Source of the DNA: Branchiostoma floridae
Taxonomy: Eukaryota > Chordata > Leptocardii > Amphioxiformes > Branchiostomatidae
Reading direction: 5' to 3'
DNA length: 60,000 nucleotides
Assembly: GCF_000003815.2 (NCBI RefSeq)
Contig: NC_049987.1
Coordinates: 11,990,778-12,050,777, forward strand
The notes under the pieces were generated by a model. The model ran no database searches. It was not told the DNA's origin and saw nothing but the letters and a program-made list of their open reading frames with translations. Below, piece by piece: positions 12,696-24,007 of the stretch (positions within the stretch are counted from its first letter, which is position 1; each line of letters starts with the position of its first letter). Made by a program: the position numbers and the translations under genes.

Positions 12696-14846
12696 GCTTC
12701 TGTTTTCCCTACACGGCACCAGAGTCTTAGCGTGAGCTTGTACATGGCCTCCCTCAAGACTTTACGTTGCCCATTGTTACTGTCGGCCACGGTAGTAAAT
12801 AGATCTACTACTAGTGTGTGGATTAACAGAAAACCAGAACACGTTGTGCCGCCGTGAGGCGTGACTAGTAACATTCGTCGTAGTTCGTCGCACGATTATG
12901 ATGTCGTAGAATTTTCAAGTAAGTTCAGCCTCCGAAAGAACCAACCGCCGACAAAGACAATCTTTTCCATAACTTCACAGACAGGACACAAGCACGACTA
13001 TCCACGACTGCCCTCAGATCCCTCTTTCAACCTCCTTGCTCAGATCGATTGCGATCATGCGACCATATCGCACGGCGTATGTGGCCGGGCCCAAAAGGGC
13101 TGCTGTATTCAGGATGCCAGTGTTTATGAAAAGAACACTGTGTTTGAATTTTACATCAATAGTGACCAAACAGTCTGTAGTCTCTCAACGCGTTACCATA
13201 ACTTTAAGTCAAAATATTTGTACTGAAAGTCTCAAAACTATTCCGTCCATTTTCCCATCATATCCAAGCAACCACCTGCAACGTACAAGAGACTTCCCAC
13301 CGACACCAGTCATTATCAAAAACTGCGCAGCATGAAAACAATCTTCTTGTCAATTAGAGGCATATCTCTGTTCATTAAGATAAGTGGCATCTGTCAAGTT
13401 CAATGTGGACCAGATGGTACGGCTGTCAAATATTCACACTGAAAGGTCGCTATATCATCCGTTATCTGAAACTGTATATACGTATCAATGTTTTGACTGT
13501 AATGTTTTAAATATTTTCCTTGCGTTCCCGTCTATTGTTATGTGCAAAAAAAGCAACACTTTTCGTTTTCACATTCTTTCAATCTTGTTCGCTCCGCTGA
13601 AGTCCACCCCAAAACTTTGACCGGTCAATTTCATTTTCAAGTACGCTCTTCTACTAAAACATGTCTTTCAACTCTCTGGGCGAAGCACCTTTACTTCAAA
13701 GTGTGTAAAACAAAGTACCTGTAGTCCATTTCAACCTTCACCGCAGTGGTCTTGTGTTAGATACAGGAGTTTTGAAGCGTTACGACATTTCCGCCCAGTG
13801 CCGGACCGAGAATGTACAAAACAAACATGAGCTCACCTGGGCAGATGTTGTGTTCAAGGAAAGGTATGTCAAGCATCAAACAAGAGCCACGAACTAGCTC
13901 AAAGTTTGCTGCTATGTCATATCCACAGAACTCGCAAAAGCTGTTTTTTGTGTCGTAAAAGGGACAAGTAACAACAGTTGCGACTGTGCTATTTCATGTA
14001 CATGTAGTACGAAAACATTTTATTACTCACAACTCCAGACACATTCAAACCTGAAATTGTTTTACGTGATAGAATAGAGCAATTGAAGGACAATAAACCT
14101 CCGCCCCCAAACAGACATACTTTTAATATGAACAGAACGATATATCCGGTATCAATTTCATTTTTTAAAGTCCCAACAGTACAGATATAATAAATATGTC
14201 ACAGATTGAACAAATGTTTCTCTATGCTGACATGTGCAACAGTAAACATTGCTGAAATCCCGCCGACTATTTATGAACAACACAGATGTCCTCGCCTGTA
14301 GGCTGACTGTGTTGTGGGATTCACACCCAAGGTCGTGAGAAACGCTGACAACAGATAACGTATTTGTCGTGGAATTTTCTTAAGGGAGTGCGCTACAGTT
14401 TACAACAGCTATGGCAAACTTAGGGCACCATTCTAAAGTTCGCTGATCCTCGAGCTTCCTGTCTCGGCACCAGCTTTCAGAGAGGAAAATACAGTTATAT
14501 AAACTTGATCATGAACATTATCGTTAAAGATCGTCTCTGTGACATTACTCTTGCATATGACATTTGCCGCAAAGTTCACTCCCGTGCTAAGCAGGATTAA
14601 ATCCCACACGGCGCTCACGTTTTCCCCCATAAGTCCCATTAGTGGCGTTAAAATTAGAACCGTGTTTGTGGCCGTGGACTTTGTAAACTTCAAGCGCAGT
14701 GAACTGATATCGTGTGATAAAAGATTCCCATTACCAAGTGAGCAGAAAAATGCCTTCACGCCTACAATGATATAGCCTAGCCGCAGTCTCTTTCGGCTGT
14801 AGTCCGCATTGTGTCCTGCTATAATCTCCAAGCAGATCTTGCTGTG
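12696..14846. other. gene-free stretch with repeat fragment
   Basis: A diverged copy of the repeat also seen at 9060-9260 occupies about 12890-13025. The rest, including a longish minus-strand frame that crosses the next gap, shows no splice structure or family resemblance I would defend. Confidence 0.45.
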
Positions 14847-14946
14847 NNNNNNNNNNNNNNNNNNNNNNNNNNNNNNNNNNNNNNNNNNNNNNNNNNNNNN
14901 NNNNNNNNNNNNNNNNNNNNNNNNNNNNNNNNNNNNNNNNNNNNNN
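14847..14946. other. assembly gap (100 N)
   Basis: Placeholder of 100 N. Just to its right (14947-15060) are CGTACGAC-type motifs like those at 9200-9250, so the gap may lie inside a repeat. Confidence 0.99.
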
Positions 14947-15561
14947 CAGTTAGCGATCGTACGACGATCCCACGACCTATGTGAGCGCGCAGTAAGGGTC
15001 TGGTCACATTTGTCGTACAATCTCCTTACGTACGATTGCAAACTGTGGGTATTCTTGTGACAGATGTACTTGTGTAGTACAAAACCCATCCGTCTCGTTA
15101 CGGAAAAGGCTTCTTAGATAGTTGTCGGAGGTTGGTTCTGTCAATACTTTCTTAAAACGACTTTTACATCGTATGGCGGCCTACGCCAGATATGACCGCG
15201 CCCAAGGTTAGTTACTCCTGAAGTCTAGATAATTGAAGGTAATGCCCTGACTATACTGACATCACTGTAACATGAAGAAGGATGACCGCTGCCGTCTTCG
15301 TTACAGTTTATCGATACCTGTCGTCAAAGGTCGGTCAGTACGCAGACAGGTGATCTATCAAAGTCCTTTTCCCGACATTCTAACAAACACAAAACACCTG
15401 CCGTAAACAGAACACGAGGACACACAACCTTAATTTTCTCTTTTCTCGGGGCAAACATAGTCTCTACTAGACTCCATGGAATAGTGGAAATGGCCATAAC
15501 AAAGCCATTACATAAACACTAAAATGCATGCACTAACAGCAAAACACTGCTTGTCAAATAC
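14947..15561. other. gene-free stretch with repeat fragments
   Basis: Contains CGTACGA-rich repeat sequence (14955-15035) and a reverse-oriented relative of the 9060-9260 repeat near 15120. No exon was recognised. Confidence 0.4.
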
Positions 15562-15668
15562 CTCTCAAGCTGAAGGAGATGACATCGCAGATGATGCTGA
15601 CGCCCATACCGTAGATGCTCAGATTCTTAGAAGATTGGTCAGTGATAGAGACAGCTAACACATTGCCA
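15562..15668 (-). CDS. candidate exon: CD225/dispanin-like membrane segment
   Basis: Read on the minus strand, this 107-nt block lies between a possible acceptor (AAACAG) and a donor-like AGAG/GTATTT. Its open frame ends in a hydrophobic helix (YGMGVSIICDVISF). The segment from GNV to LSI has the same spacing as the GD...AK..SI stretch that precedes the second membrane helix of CD225/dispanin (interferon-induced transmembrane) proteins, recalled from memory. No partner exon with the first helix was found on either side, so it may be a pseudogene fragment or a chance match. Confidence 0.22.
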
Positions 15669-17543
15669 CTGTTTAAAAGTGGTAGTGGCGAACTTGGCCA
15701 CTTTAATTGCAACAAAGGAGAGAAATATGTAACAGTATTTGAAGGAGTCGTATGTAGTGGTTTACCTTGATGCTCAAAACTAAAGGTGGTATCTCACTGC
15801 ACCTAGGGAACCGGTGCGGCACTGCGGGTTCGTTCACTGCGGTACTGTTGTGTTATTTTCGCCAAGTTTGCGTAATACGTATAAGTATGACTTAGAAGAC
15901 AACGAAATACACAAAACGTACGAAAATTCGTTCTTTATCTCTGAAATTCGTTGAGTGATCTTTCAGACCCTGCAGTGCTCACCAGTGCCCGAAGTTCAGT
16001 GAGATACCGCCTAAGTATAACTAATGATTGAGTTGTCGAGGCCTAGCAAACATGAACACCCTAGAAGCAGGTACATCACGTACCGGTGTTGTAGTAATTA
16101 CCGTGGTGATCACTCCCCGTGAGAACTGCCGCCCCAGTCCCTGACCTTCACGCCTGTCTGACTCTGGCAATCACTGCCAGTTACGCTGATCAAGCACGCT
16201 GGGAGTTATACTCTAATCTACGTACTCGTGCCTTAATCTGTACCTCTCTGTAGTTACTCCCCAAGCAGAGGTTAAGCTTCGGCTGTTTTTTTTTACGTTT
16301 TTTTGAGCGTTTCTATCGGGCTTTCTATTTTGCATGTACCGTTTGTTGATGTCTCTGCTTGATGAGTACTTAAGAACGTATACTTCACATAGCAGGCTTT
16401 GGTTTCCTTACTTTTGGTGCTTAGTATAATGTATAATGTCTAGTCAAAGTTTTATGTGTTAGTCTGTTATCTATCAACACGTTTGCAGTTAGTATAATGA
16501 ACATGATTGAATGAACATGATTGAGGAAGCCCCGTATACGTGGAGCAATACGACACATTTAAGGCCATACAAGTTTTAGTACCATAGTTAACATTATTCC
16601 TTGCAGTCAATACGCTTGAGTCAGTGTAAATTGCACGCTATCTTACGCAGAGTTTGAACTACCTTTTACTAGTTTGTTAAGACCCTCAACCTCAAATCTC
16701 TTGTGACATTTCATCTCTCTATATATAAACGTGTGATCTTCTACTGATAGAGGTGAAAGATCGGCAGGTATAAAACCGGAGTCTACCACAGAATTAACCC
16801 ACACGTTGGAGTGATTGACGTTTGGGTACGTGTCTACAGATTGGCTCGCGATCAGAGGGACTTGTCTCCCGCGCTTTAGGTCAGAGGTCAGATAACTGGT
16901 GCCACTGCTCATCTGCGTCAGGATCGAAAGTTCCCGTATGCTGATCAGTGTTTTTCGATCGCAAACAAACGTGCACCATCTGCTTGGACAATATAGCTAG
17001 TCTCCAGGCAGACGTGCCGGCTAGATGAAAAAAAAGAATTTGGCCAAACAGGGACAAACAAGTTGCTATGGGATTTCAGTCAGTCTTATGCAGTCTATCC
17101 AGCTATCCGCCTACCGGTCAGTTCACTCCTAGGCCATTTAACTTCTACTAGAGTCTAGACCTTTATTCCTAACATAGTCCCTATTACTATTCCGCCAGGC
17201 GGGAGTCTGGTAGAGACTACAATATAGCTATATTATAGCTACAAATAGCTACCCGTTTCAATGTGTTAGCTCTATTAGTCATTAAGTTATAATAATATAT
17301 TAGAAGTAATGACTTTGCATTATTATTTGTATTGAGTTATAAGATTGATAAGGCATATGAGATATTCAGGTGTTTGGTGGCTAATAAGACGTATCTTTGG
17401 TTGAACTGCCGCACCAGAGTTAGTTCCTGATGAAGTTGAATAAAGGTTCTTGCCCCGTGGTGTAACCCTGGTGGCTCGGTGTCACTGCGCATTTGGGTTG
17501 GGGTGACGAGAATTCACGTTCACCGGCTGCTGTCACTATTTAG
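15669..17543. other. gene-free stretch with MITE remnants
   Basis: Near 16257-16276 there is a single diverged end (CCAAGCAGAGGTTAAG) of the MITE family seen complete at 20860, 46345, 47914 and 57268. Around 17145-17215 a short inverted arrangement of TCTACTAGA / TAGAGACTA recalls the motif near 8013 and 15458. No exon was recognised. Confidence 0.45.
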
Positions 17544-17643
17544 NNNNNNNNNNNNNNNNNNNNNNNNNNNNNNNNNNNNNNNNNNNNNNNNNNNNNNNNN
17601 NNNNNNNNNNNNNNNNNNNNNNNNNNNNNNNNNNNNNNNNNNN
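17544..17643. other. assembly gap (100 N)
   Basis: Placeholder of 100 N; true length unknown. Confidence 0.99.
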
Positions 17644-20600
17644 CATACGTTTGCTCGTGGGTAAAATTAGTTACACCGTCTAGCTTTGTGAAATCCTTAC
17701 TAATCTAGCCCTACCCCGAGGAACTTTCGGTATTAATTGTTGGCTTAGGTCATCTGTGTCAAGTGGCAAAGTGTAGGAGTTCAGGTACTGAGAAAAACAT
17801 AATCAGTACCGAGAAACTTCAGTTGGTCGATCAAAGAGAAACTGTTCTGTTCGCTTGTGGCATCTCTTTGAAAGCTGTTGATGATGCCATATTCTATCTA
17901 CCGACGACTCTATGCCCGTACGTTAGACCTTAGTTAATTTGATTTGTACCATTATCTCCTTCGAGTGTTTCTGTAATCCTATCCGGCGATGCCTACACCC
18001 TCGTGCTGTTCATTGCGTGCCAGTGAAATTTATTATCTTTTTATAGAATACGAGCTTTGACATACCTTTATATATGTAAGATTCGTAATTGATGATCCAC
18101 ATAATACCACCAGCCACCCACCTATGCTTACTTGCTATATATTCTGCCCCAGTTGTGCAGAAAACCTACACTGATCATCACTTGTGAAGCGATGCATTCA
18201 GCCGGGTGGCTTCTGCAATTTAGCCTGAGTGCCATCCTATTTAGTTTACCGGGACTGCCATTCCCTTCCCTAACCAACCAGGTTATTCTATAGGAGAGTA
18301 TGGAGCCCCGGTAATGCCAGGGCCACATTTCCAAAGCAGCGCCCGGCTGGATAACTTGCGGTAACGAAAGGTATGCAATAAAGGACAACAAAACACACAA
18401 TAATCCTTACCATTTTTTGATATACACTGTTATTTTTCGTTCCTGTAAACAGCCCGCCCGGGCCCCGGTTCGGAAATGTGACCTTGGCATAAACTACACC
18501 CAGACTAACTACTGCAATTTTCTTGCTAAGGAAAATCATTTATCATTTCAATACCGCGCTGTGATATAGTAGTAGCGGGACCACACATACACAGATGTTC
18601 CTGACACACAACGATGATTCTACGAGTCTCTTATAAGAGGACCTCAACCACAGCCCTTGAACTAAATCATAGTGCTTCTGTTATCTGCGTTATCACAGGG
18701 ACTAGCTATTCATTTCGTTCATTTTCGCTCCAAGCATGATCAAGTCACAGATTGAGTGCTAGGGACAATTGTCTAGTGTCTGGTATGTCGGTTACAGGTG
18801 GGTGGAATCATGTTTAATCATGGAGAGAAAAACATCAGCATCGTAAAAAATCTGTCGCGAGGCGTTGAATCGGTTCCTCCACCGAAAGGTGTTCTATTTT
18901 TAAAGAGTTTTCTTATACAATGTTTGAGATATTTGCCTACAGTTGTAAAACGGTTTTACAGCTATGTAATGTTACTACCTATTGTTGTACTATTGTCGTC
19001 CAGCAATACAATTTTTAGCATCATCAATAACCACCAGCAATGTAATCAGTCATTAAGACGAACACTTCCAATATGTTCCAGTCTTCACATCGGGTATTTT
19101 TCAACCACCCCACCCCCATGTCAACGGGTAATAGTTCATATAGCTACGCTCGTCTGCAAAGAGTGCTGTGAATAAGATATGACAAGCCGGAAGTTTTATC
19201 TACGTTTTTCCTTCACATCCATCCTTCATGACTTCCCCCGGACCAACGCCGAAGGTCAGACCTGAGCGACAGGATGATGTTGTTTTGTCTTCGTCATTGC
19301 CATAGGGAAATATAGACGTCCTATAGAGGATGTATTTGTACACACAGTCTGGTGCGTCATGATAGACGAGCTCACGTACCTGTCACGATTCAACGGTTAT
19401 TCATAAGGGTGTGGTGTTTCTGACAGAATATTTTGGTGATAATTCACGGAAGAAAGGGTATTTCGTTACAGTGTGTGTCAGGAAACGTCTACTGATGTTA
19501 CTGAATCCATGTCTACGGAAGATATTCCAATGCGGACACGCATAAAAGAGAGATTGCATTGTCTTTTGAACAACTGATGGGATGTGCGGAAAATATGTTA
19601 CATCCACTAAAAGAACATTATGCACGTTCCACATGAAATACCTGACTGCTCATCGGAGACTACGAAAAACTATAATACCGTGAAAAATGCTATAGTTGTG
19701 ATACACAATTTACTGACTGAAATACAACCCTATCTTGTCTGTGGTATACACTTTATGGAAATGTAATCAGAAACAGCGCAGACAACCGAATGGCAATATG
19801 TCAGCAATCCCCGCACCGGGAGGCGATCTCGGATTGAATTGTGAAACGAGATCGTCTGAGACGTCAGTGAGCCATCTGCACTGACATGATGATCTACCGA
19901 CGCAGATTAAAGACGCCTCACAGAAAAACAGGACTGCTGATTGAAAAATTCTTCTGACGCCTTCTCCCGACTCATCACTGTCAGTGCAGAGGCCTGAGGA
20001 AGCGTCTAGAAGGAAAGACAAATACTCTGCCAACAAACCGTGGCAGAATTGTGACCTTTTGTAGTGTTATATTAAGCCCATTCGCACGACTTCGAGCATC
20101 CCTGCCAAGTCACTGGCTTGAGTGAATCTCCAGCTGTATGCCTGTCCATGGTGCTGAAAATGTACCTGACGTGACAACAAAAATACCGCACAAATCCAAT
20201 CTGTAGCCTCAGTTAAAATGTTTGTAAAACTCGAAAAAATTACTACACCAACATTGTAAGCAGTCCTAATAGTTCCACTTTTTCCTTACACAGCTTAGGA
20301 TACATGTTGTATGGAAGTTTCTTACCCAGCCATAGTCATCTTCGTTTGACGGCGACACAGTAAGCCGATAGAAAGTTTATCTTTTAGCTGCTTTTCAATC
20401 TGTTTTTAAGAAAAGTGATGTCTGTTTATTTTGGGGCATGACCAATAACGATCACCTACAGAAAGACCAGCACTTTTTTGCCACATTATTGTCCGAGTAG
20501 CCAATACCACGTCAGGGGAGCTGACCCCCAAATTACGCCCACTTGACCTACAACCTGGTAAGGTCAAACGTTTGTAAAGAAGCCAACAAGTGTTGGCCAA

Positions 20601-20859
20601 CCCTACTCGTTTATATGCCGAGCTAACCTGTGGTTACTTTGGCAGGGTGCCATGTTGGTCGTCAGTGGTTTCAGTGACAGTCACCCAAACCCACACTATT
20701 TGTTCCAGCCTCAAGAGAAGTGTAAATAAACATACTCTAACGGTGCGACAAAAATGACATCTTTCTTTTGCATAATCAGACTTACGTGCTGACTAAAGCC
20801 AGTAAACGTTGGCTCAATGTGTAGTTGTTATCACCTAGGGTCTGACCCATCCTTTCCCA
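17644..20859. other. gene-free stretch
   Basis: No supported gene. An imperfect inverted repeat near 18303-18350 and 18450-18500 (GCCCCGG, GGAAATGTG, TGGCAT in both arms) explains some short hydrophobic minus-strand frames here. Confidence 0.45.
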
Positions 20860-20935
20860 TACTCTCCAAACAGAGGTTGACGGCATATAAGAAACGGGTC
20901 ACGATATTTCTCCATCAACCTCTGCTTGGGAAGTA
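20860..20935. mobile_element. MITE, 76-bp copy of the AAGCAGAGGTTG family
   Basis: The ends are diverged forms of the family terminus TATTCTCCAAGCAGAGGTTG and its reverse complement. Flanks are CCTTTCCCA (20851-20859) and CCTTTTCCA (20936-20944), an 8/9 match. This is the shortest complete copy in the window. Confidence 0.75.
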
Positions 20936-20944
20936 CCTTTTCCA

Positions 20945-22634
20945 TGCATACAACGCTGTCAACACCCCCTGCTGTATCTAATTTTCTCCATACCGTATCT
21001 GGAACATCATCTTGTATAAGGATTATGCATAGATCTTACGGAGCCTATGTAACGGGGATTATGTCAACCTGTGATGATAAGGCAAGGGTTTGATCTGACC
21101 GACAGGCACTGGTCTGGTGGATTTACGAGTAAACAGATTAATCATGTGCGGGAATCATCAACAGATCTTATTCATCTTACCATCGTAATTCCACGGGAAG
21201 TTGTAATTGCGATGTAATGGTTACAAGTGTCAAATTTGTTTCGAAAATTTTTAGTATTGGTTGACTGATTAGCTACTGGTGAATGATATTGCTGCAAAGC
21301 TACTACATTTATTTACCTTCCAATACGAACAACGTAATACTAAGGAATAGTCTGGACACACCGATCCCTCAGCTTCTGATGTATAATCCTCTATATATAC
21401 CCTCCTTCATGGCTTAGCGATTTCTGAAGCACCGAAAATGAAAATTTTAAGACCAGACGTCGGAACGTAAGACCACTGGAGACGTAGGGGTATGAATTTT
21501 ATGATTAGTTTCATAACGTTGTATGAGTCAGAGACCTCTTACCCTTGTGTGTCATGTTGTCAAAATGACGTTCCTAGGAAACCTATGAGTAATGTCCCAG
21601 CTTTCTTTGGGGCGATATGAGTGTGAGCGTTGTGTAATGAAGTCTGTGACCTGTGTTCACTGAAAGGCTATTTTTGGACTGCTTGTGATGGTCTGTTTAT
21701 ACAAGAGCTGTAAAGGTTGTTTATGTACAAACCCACTTAAGGCATGCTGTAGGACGCACTGCTGAATATCGTCCCTAGTAAGCCATGTATTTCATTCTGC
21801 CATATGATTGTGAGGGTCCGTGAATTGCTGTGAATGTCATTATTATAGTTTGCCCACTTCCAAGCTAAGTGGATTGTTTGCCAAGCAAAGCAAGCTTAAA
21901 CTTAGTTTAATGTACATGTAAAAGAATGCAGCCACGCCCATTCCTCGGTCCTTGGTGTTAAATCTTCTGTATCTGTGCCCTTCACAGCGTAACGGCTTTT
22001 AACGGAACAAGAACGAAAACCGAATAATGTCTGCATGTACATGTACAAAACGCTCATAAACGTAGCATTGGAGAATTGTGTGTAACCACAGAGATGGATA
22101 TGAAGAATGCAAAAAAGAGAGCGCATATTTCTACAACTTCAAGTGTTAATAATGGAAATAGATTGACTCTATTCTATTGGTTCAGAAAAAGCTACCAAAC
22201 CTCAAGGCTGAGTGTTACAGTTCTTCGATAATTTCAGCTGTAATCAGGTATCGGTAACAAAAATCGAATGTGATCGATAATCGGGCAGTAGAGGCAGGCT
22301 ACGGGTCAGTACTCAGTGTTGGAGCGGAATTGGTGTTAGAGTGGTCATGTTCGATAAGAGAGGCAGAAAGTGGCAATATTTGTTCTCCAGTCAGTACTTG
22401 TCTGAGCGGGAGTTCAAACGGTTCCGTCAGGAGCAAATGAGAGCCTTTGTATCATCGGTACTCAGTACTTAGTCTTAGTGCTACTTACCTTTGCCCGGCC
22501 GTGCGGGTTGGCTGGATAGAAAGACGCCAATGTTGTGCTCCGAAACAATGCACAATAGAACGCTTCACTTGTGTATACACTTAAATCAAAAGCTATCTTA
22601 GACTTGCCATTAGCCCCCATGCATTTGATTCAAG
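20945..22634. other. gene-free stretch
   Basis: No exon with family resemblance. A good donor (AAG/GTAAGT on the minus strand, about 22484-22490) follows a GC-rich 55-bp block, so an untranslated minus-strand first exon is conceivable but not supported further. Confidence 0.4.
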
Positions 22635-22738
22635 TACAATGACGTTACTTTGATCAAGTATTAAACATTGAAATGGTTGAATGATTCAACCATTTCAATC
22701 TTCAATGTTTAATACTTGATCAAAGTAACGTCATTGTA
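22635..22738. repeat. 104-bp foldback (long hairpin)
   Basis: The left arm (22635-22682, 48 nt) is the exact reverse complement of the right arm (22684-22738) except for a 7-nt insertion, CTTCAAT, in the right arm. Only one base separates the arms. An RNA copy would form a nearly perfect 48-bp stem. It could be a miniature foldback transposon or an assembly-stable palindrome; no flanking duplication was clear. Confidence 0.9.
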
Positions 22739-23920
22739 TTCTTTTGATAACTAAGCCTAGTATAGTGTTCAAACCCATGTCTCTGTCGCGTTCTAAAACA
22801 TTCCACTTACTGAAAAAAAACAGCACCTGCTATTCATATTTTCGTATATGCTTGAATTGACACGAGAAAATTTCTTAGTGTACCAATTCTTCATTTACCA
22901 ATACATGCAAAGTAACACCATTGAGTTCAATCAGACGAAACACGAAGCATCCATGTCACGATGTCAAAGGTCCTTCTAAAGTCAAACGCCGCCGACCTCG
23001 AAACACCTGTTCCCCATGACTTCTTGATTACGTTGGTATGCTGCTGATTGACCTCACCTGTTGTCACATACCTGTACGAACATGCGTCTACTCGCTTACA
23101 CAGGTGTGCGTGGGGCCAAAACGAGGTCGACCTCTCTCGCTCAGAAAGAGTCTGAATATTTCTTGGAACTTGTTCGCAGTGTTTTTATCTTCGAAATGCC
23201 GCAGGTTTTTAACTAATCTAGCTGCTTCTGTACAAGCCTACTTCTAGTGAAGGATATCACATTCTCAGGTCAGTTCAGCGTTCTGCGTTACTGCAAATTT
23301 TGCTAGATGAATGCTCATACTGCCCTTTACAAAGCTGGTGGGAGGGGAGAATGATTGTGTATACAAATGTATATTATAATTCATATGTATGTCTAGTCGG
23401 CTTTGGCTATTGTTATGTATAATTGCCCTGAAATGGCGCAATGGAAGTTATTTTTCCGTTATGATAACCCATACATTCCCAACATTTCACTATGATATTT
23501 TGTGTAGCCAGTTGTGATGTAGACTGTTAAATTGAACCATATCGTGATCAGCAGGGAAAGTCAAAGGTGAAGGGTCAAATTGCAGCGTGTGAACATGGTT
23601 ACACCAGTATATGATTTACTACCTCCAGCAAGAATGTGGAATACCCATGCGGTGTAACGTTGGAACAAATAGCTACAATGACAGTTAATCTATTAATAGA
23701 TTATCGATTTTAAAGCTACGTGGCACGGCGAGTTTTGACGCCAGACCATGTGCTTTCTATGTGGTAACAGTCATACCAGTATACCCGCGTGTATTATGGA
23801 TTTAATGATACGATATGGCCACTTAGAAGCATCTATAGGGTAATAACGTTATACATATAGAAGCATGAAACCACATGTTTGGTAACAACGGTAACGTTAT
23901 GTAAAATTAGTTCGGCTTAC
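22739..23920. other. gene-free stretch downstream of the GST exon
   Basis: This is where the second exon of the minus-strand glutathione S-transferase might be expected, but no matching coding block was found. AT-rich sequence with no repeat of note. Confidence 0.4.
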
Positions 23921-24007
23921 CTCGAAACCTGCGGCCCCCAGCATGAAACGGATGGACTCGCCCCTGCCGCGGCCGTTGAAGTAGGTCAACCTAGCTTTCT
24001 GAGACAT
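23921..24007 (-). CDS. glutathione S-transferase, first coding exon (partial gene)
   Basis: On the minus strand an ATG opens 29 codons ending in a strong donor, GAG/GTAAGC. The peptide starts MSQKARLTYFNGRGRGESIR and ends GAAGFE. It aligns without gaps to the start of alpha-class GSTs: the catalytic tyrosine is residue 9, followed by Phe-Asn and the Arg-Gly-Arg-x-Glu-Ser block of the first strand and helix of the thioredoxin-like domain. The exon ends at phase 0. In the animal these cytosolic enzymes conjugate glutathione to electrophiles. The remaining exons (the rest of the N-terminal domain and the C-terminal helical domain) were not located to the left. The gene may have a long intron, continue outside the window, or be a detached fragment. 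Class assignment (alpha versus sigma) is tentative. Confidence 0.75.

Noticed and set aside
14433-15089. 218-codon minus-strand frame with hydrophobic stretches, faintly like an adhesion GPCR helix
   Set aside because: It crosses a 100-N gap, has no splice structure, overlaps repeat motifs, and the resemblance (LTPLMGL) is too short.
18288-18539. Minus-strand frame with an internal MVRIIVCFVVLYCIPFVTA start resembling a secreted peptide
   Set aside because: It lies over an imperfect inverted repeat, and nothing after the signal-like part looks like a mature peptide.
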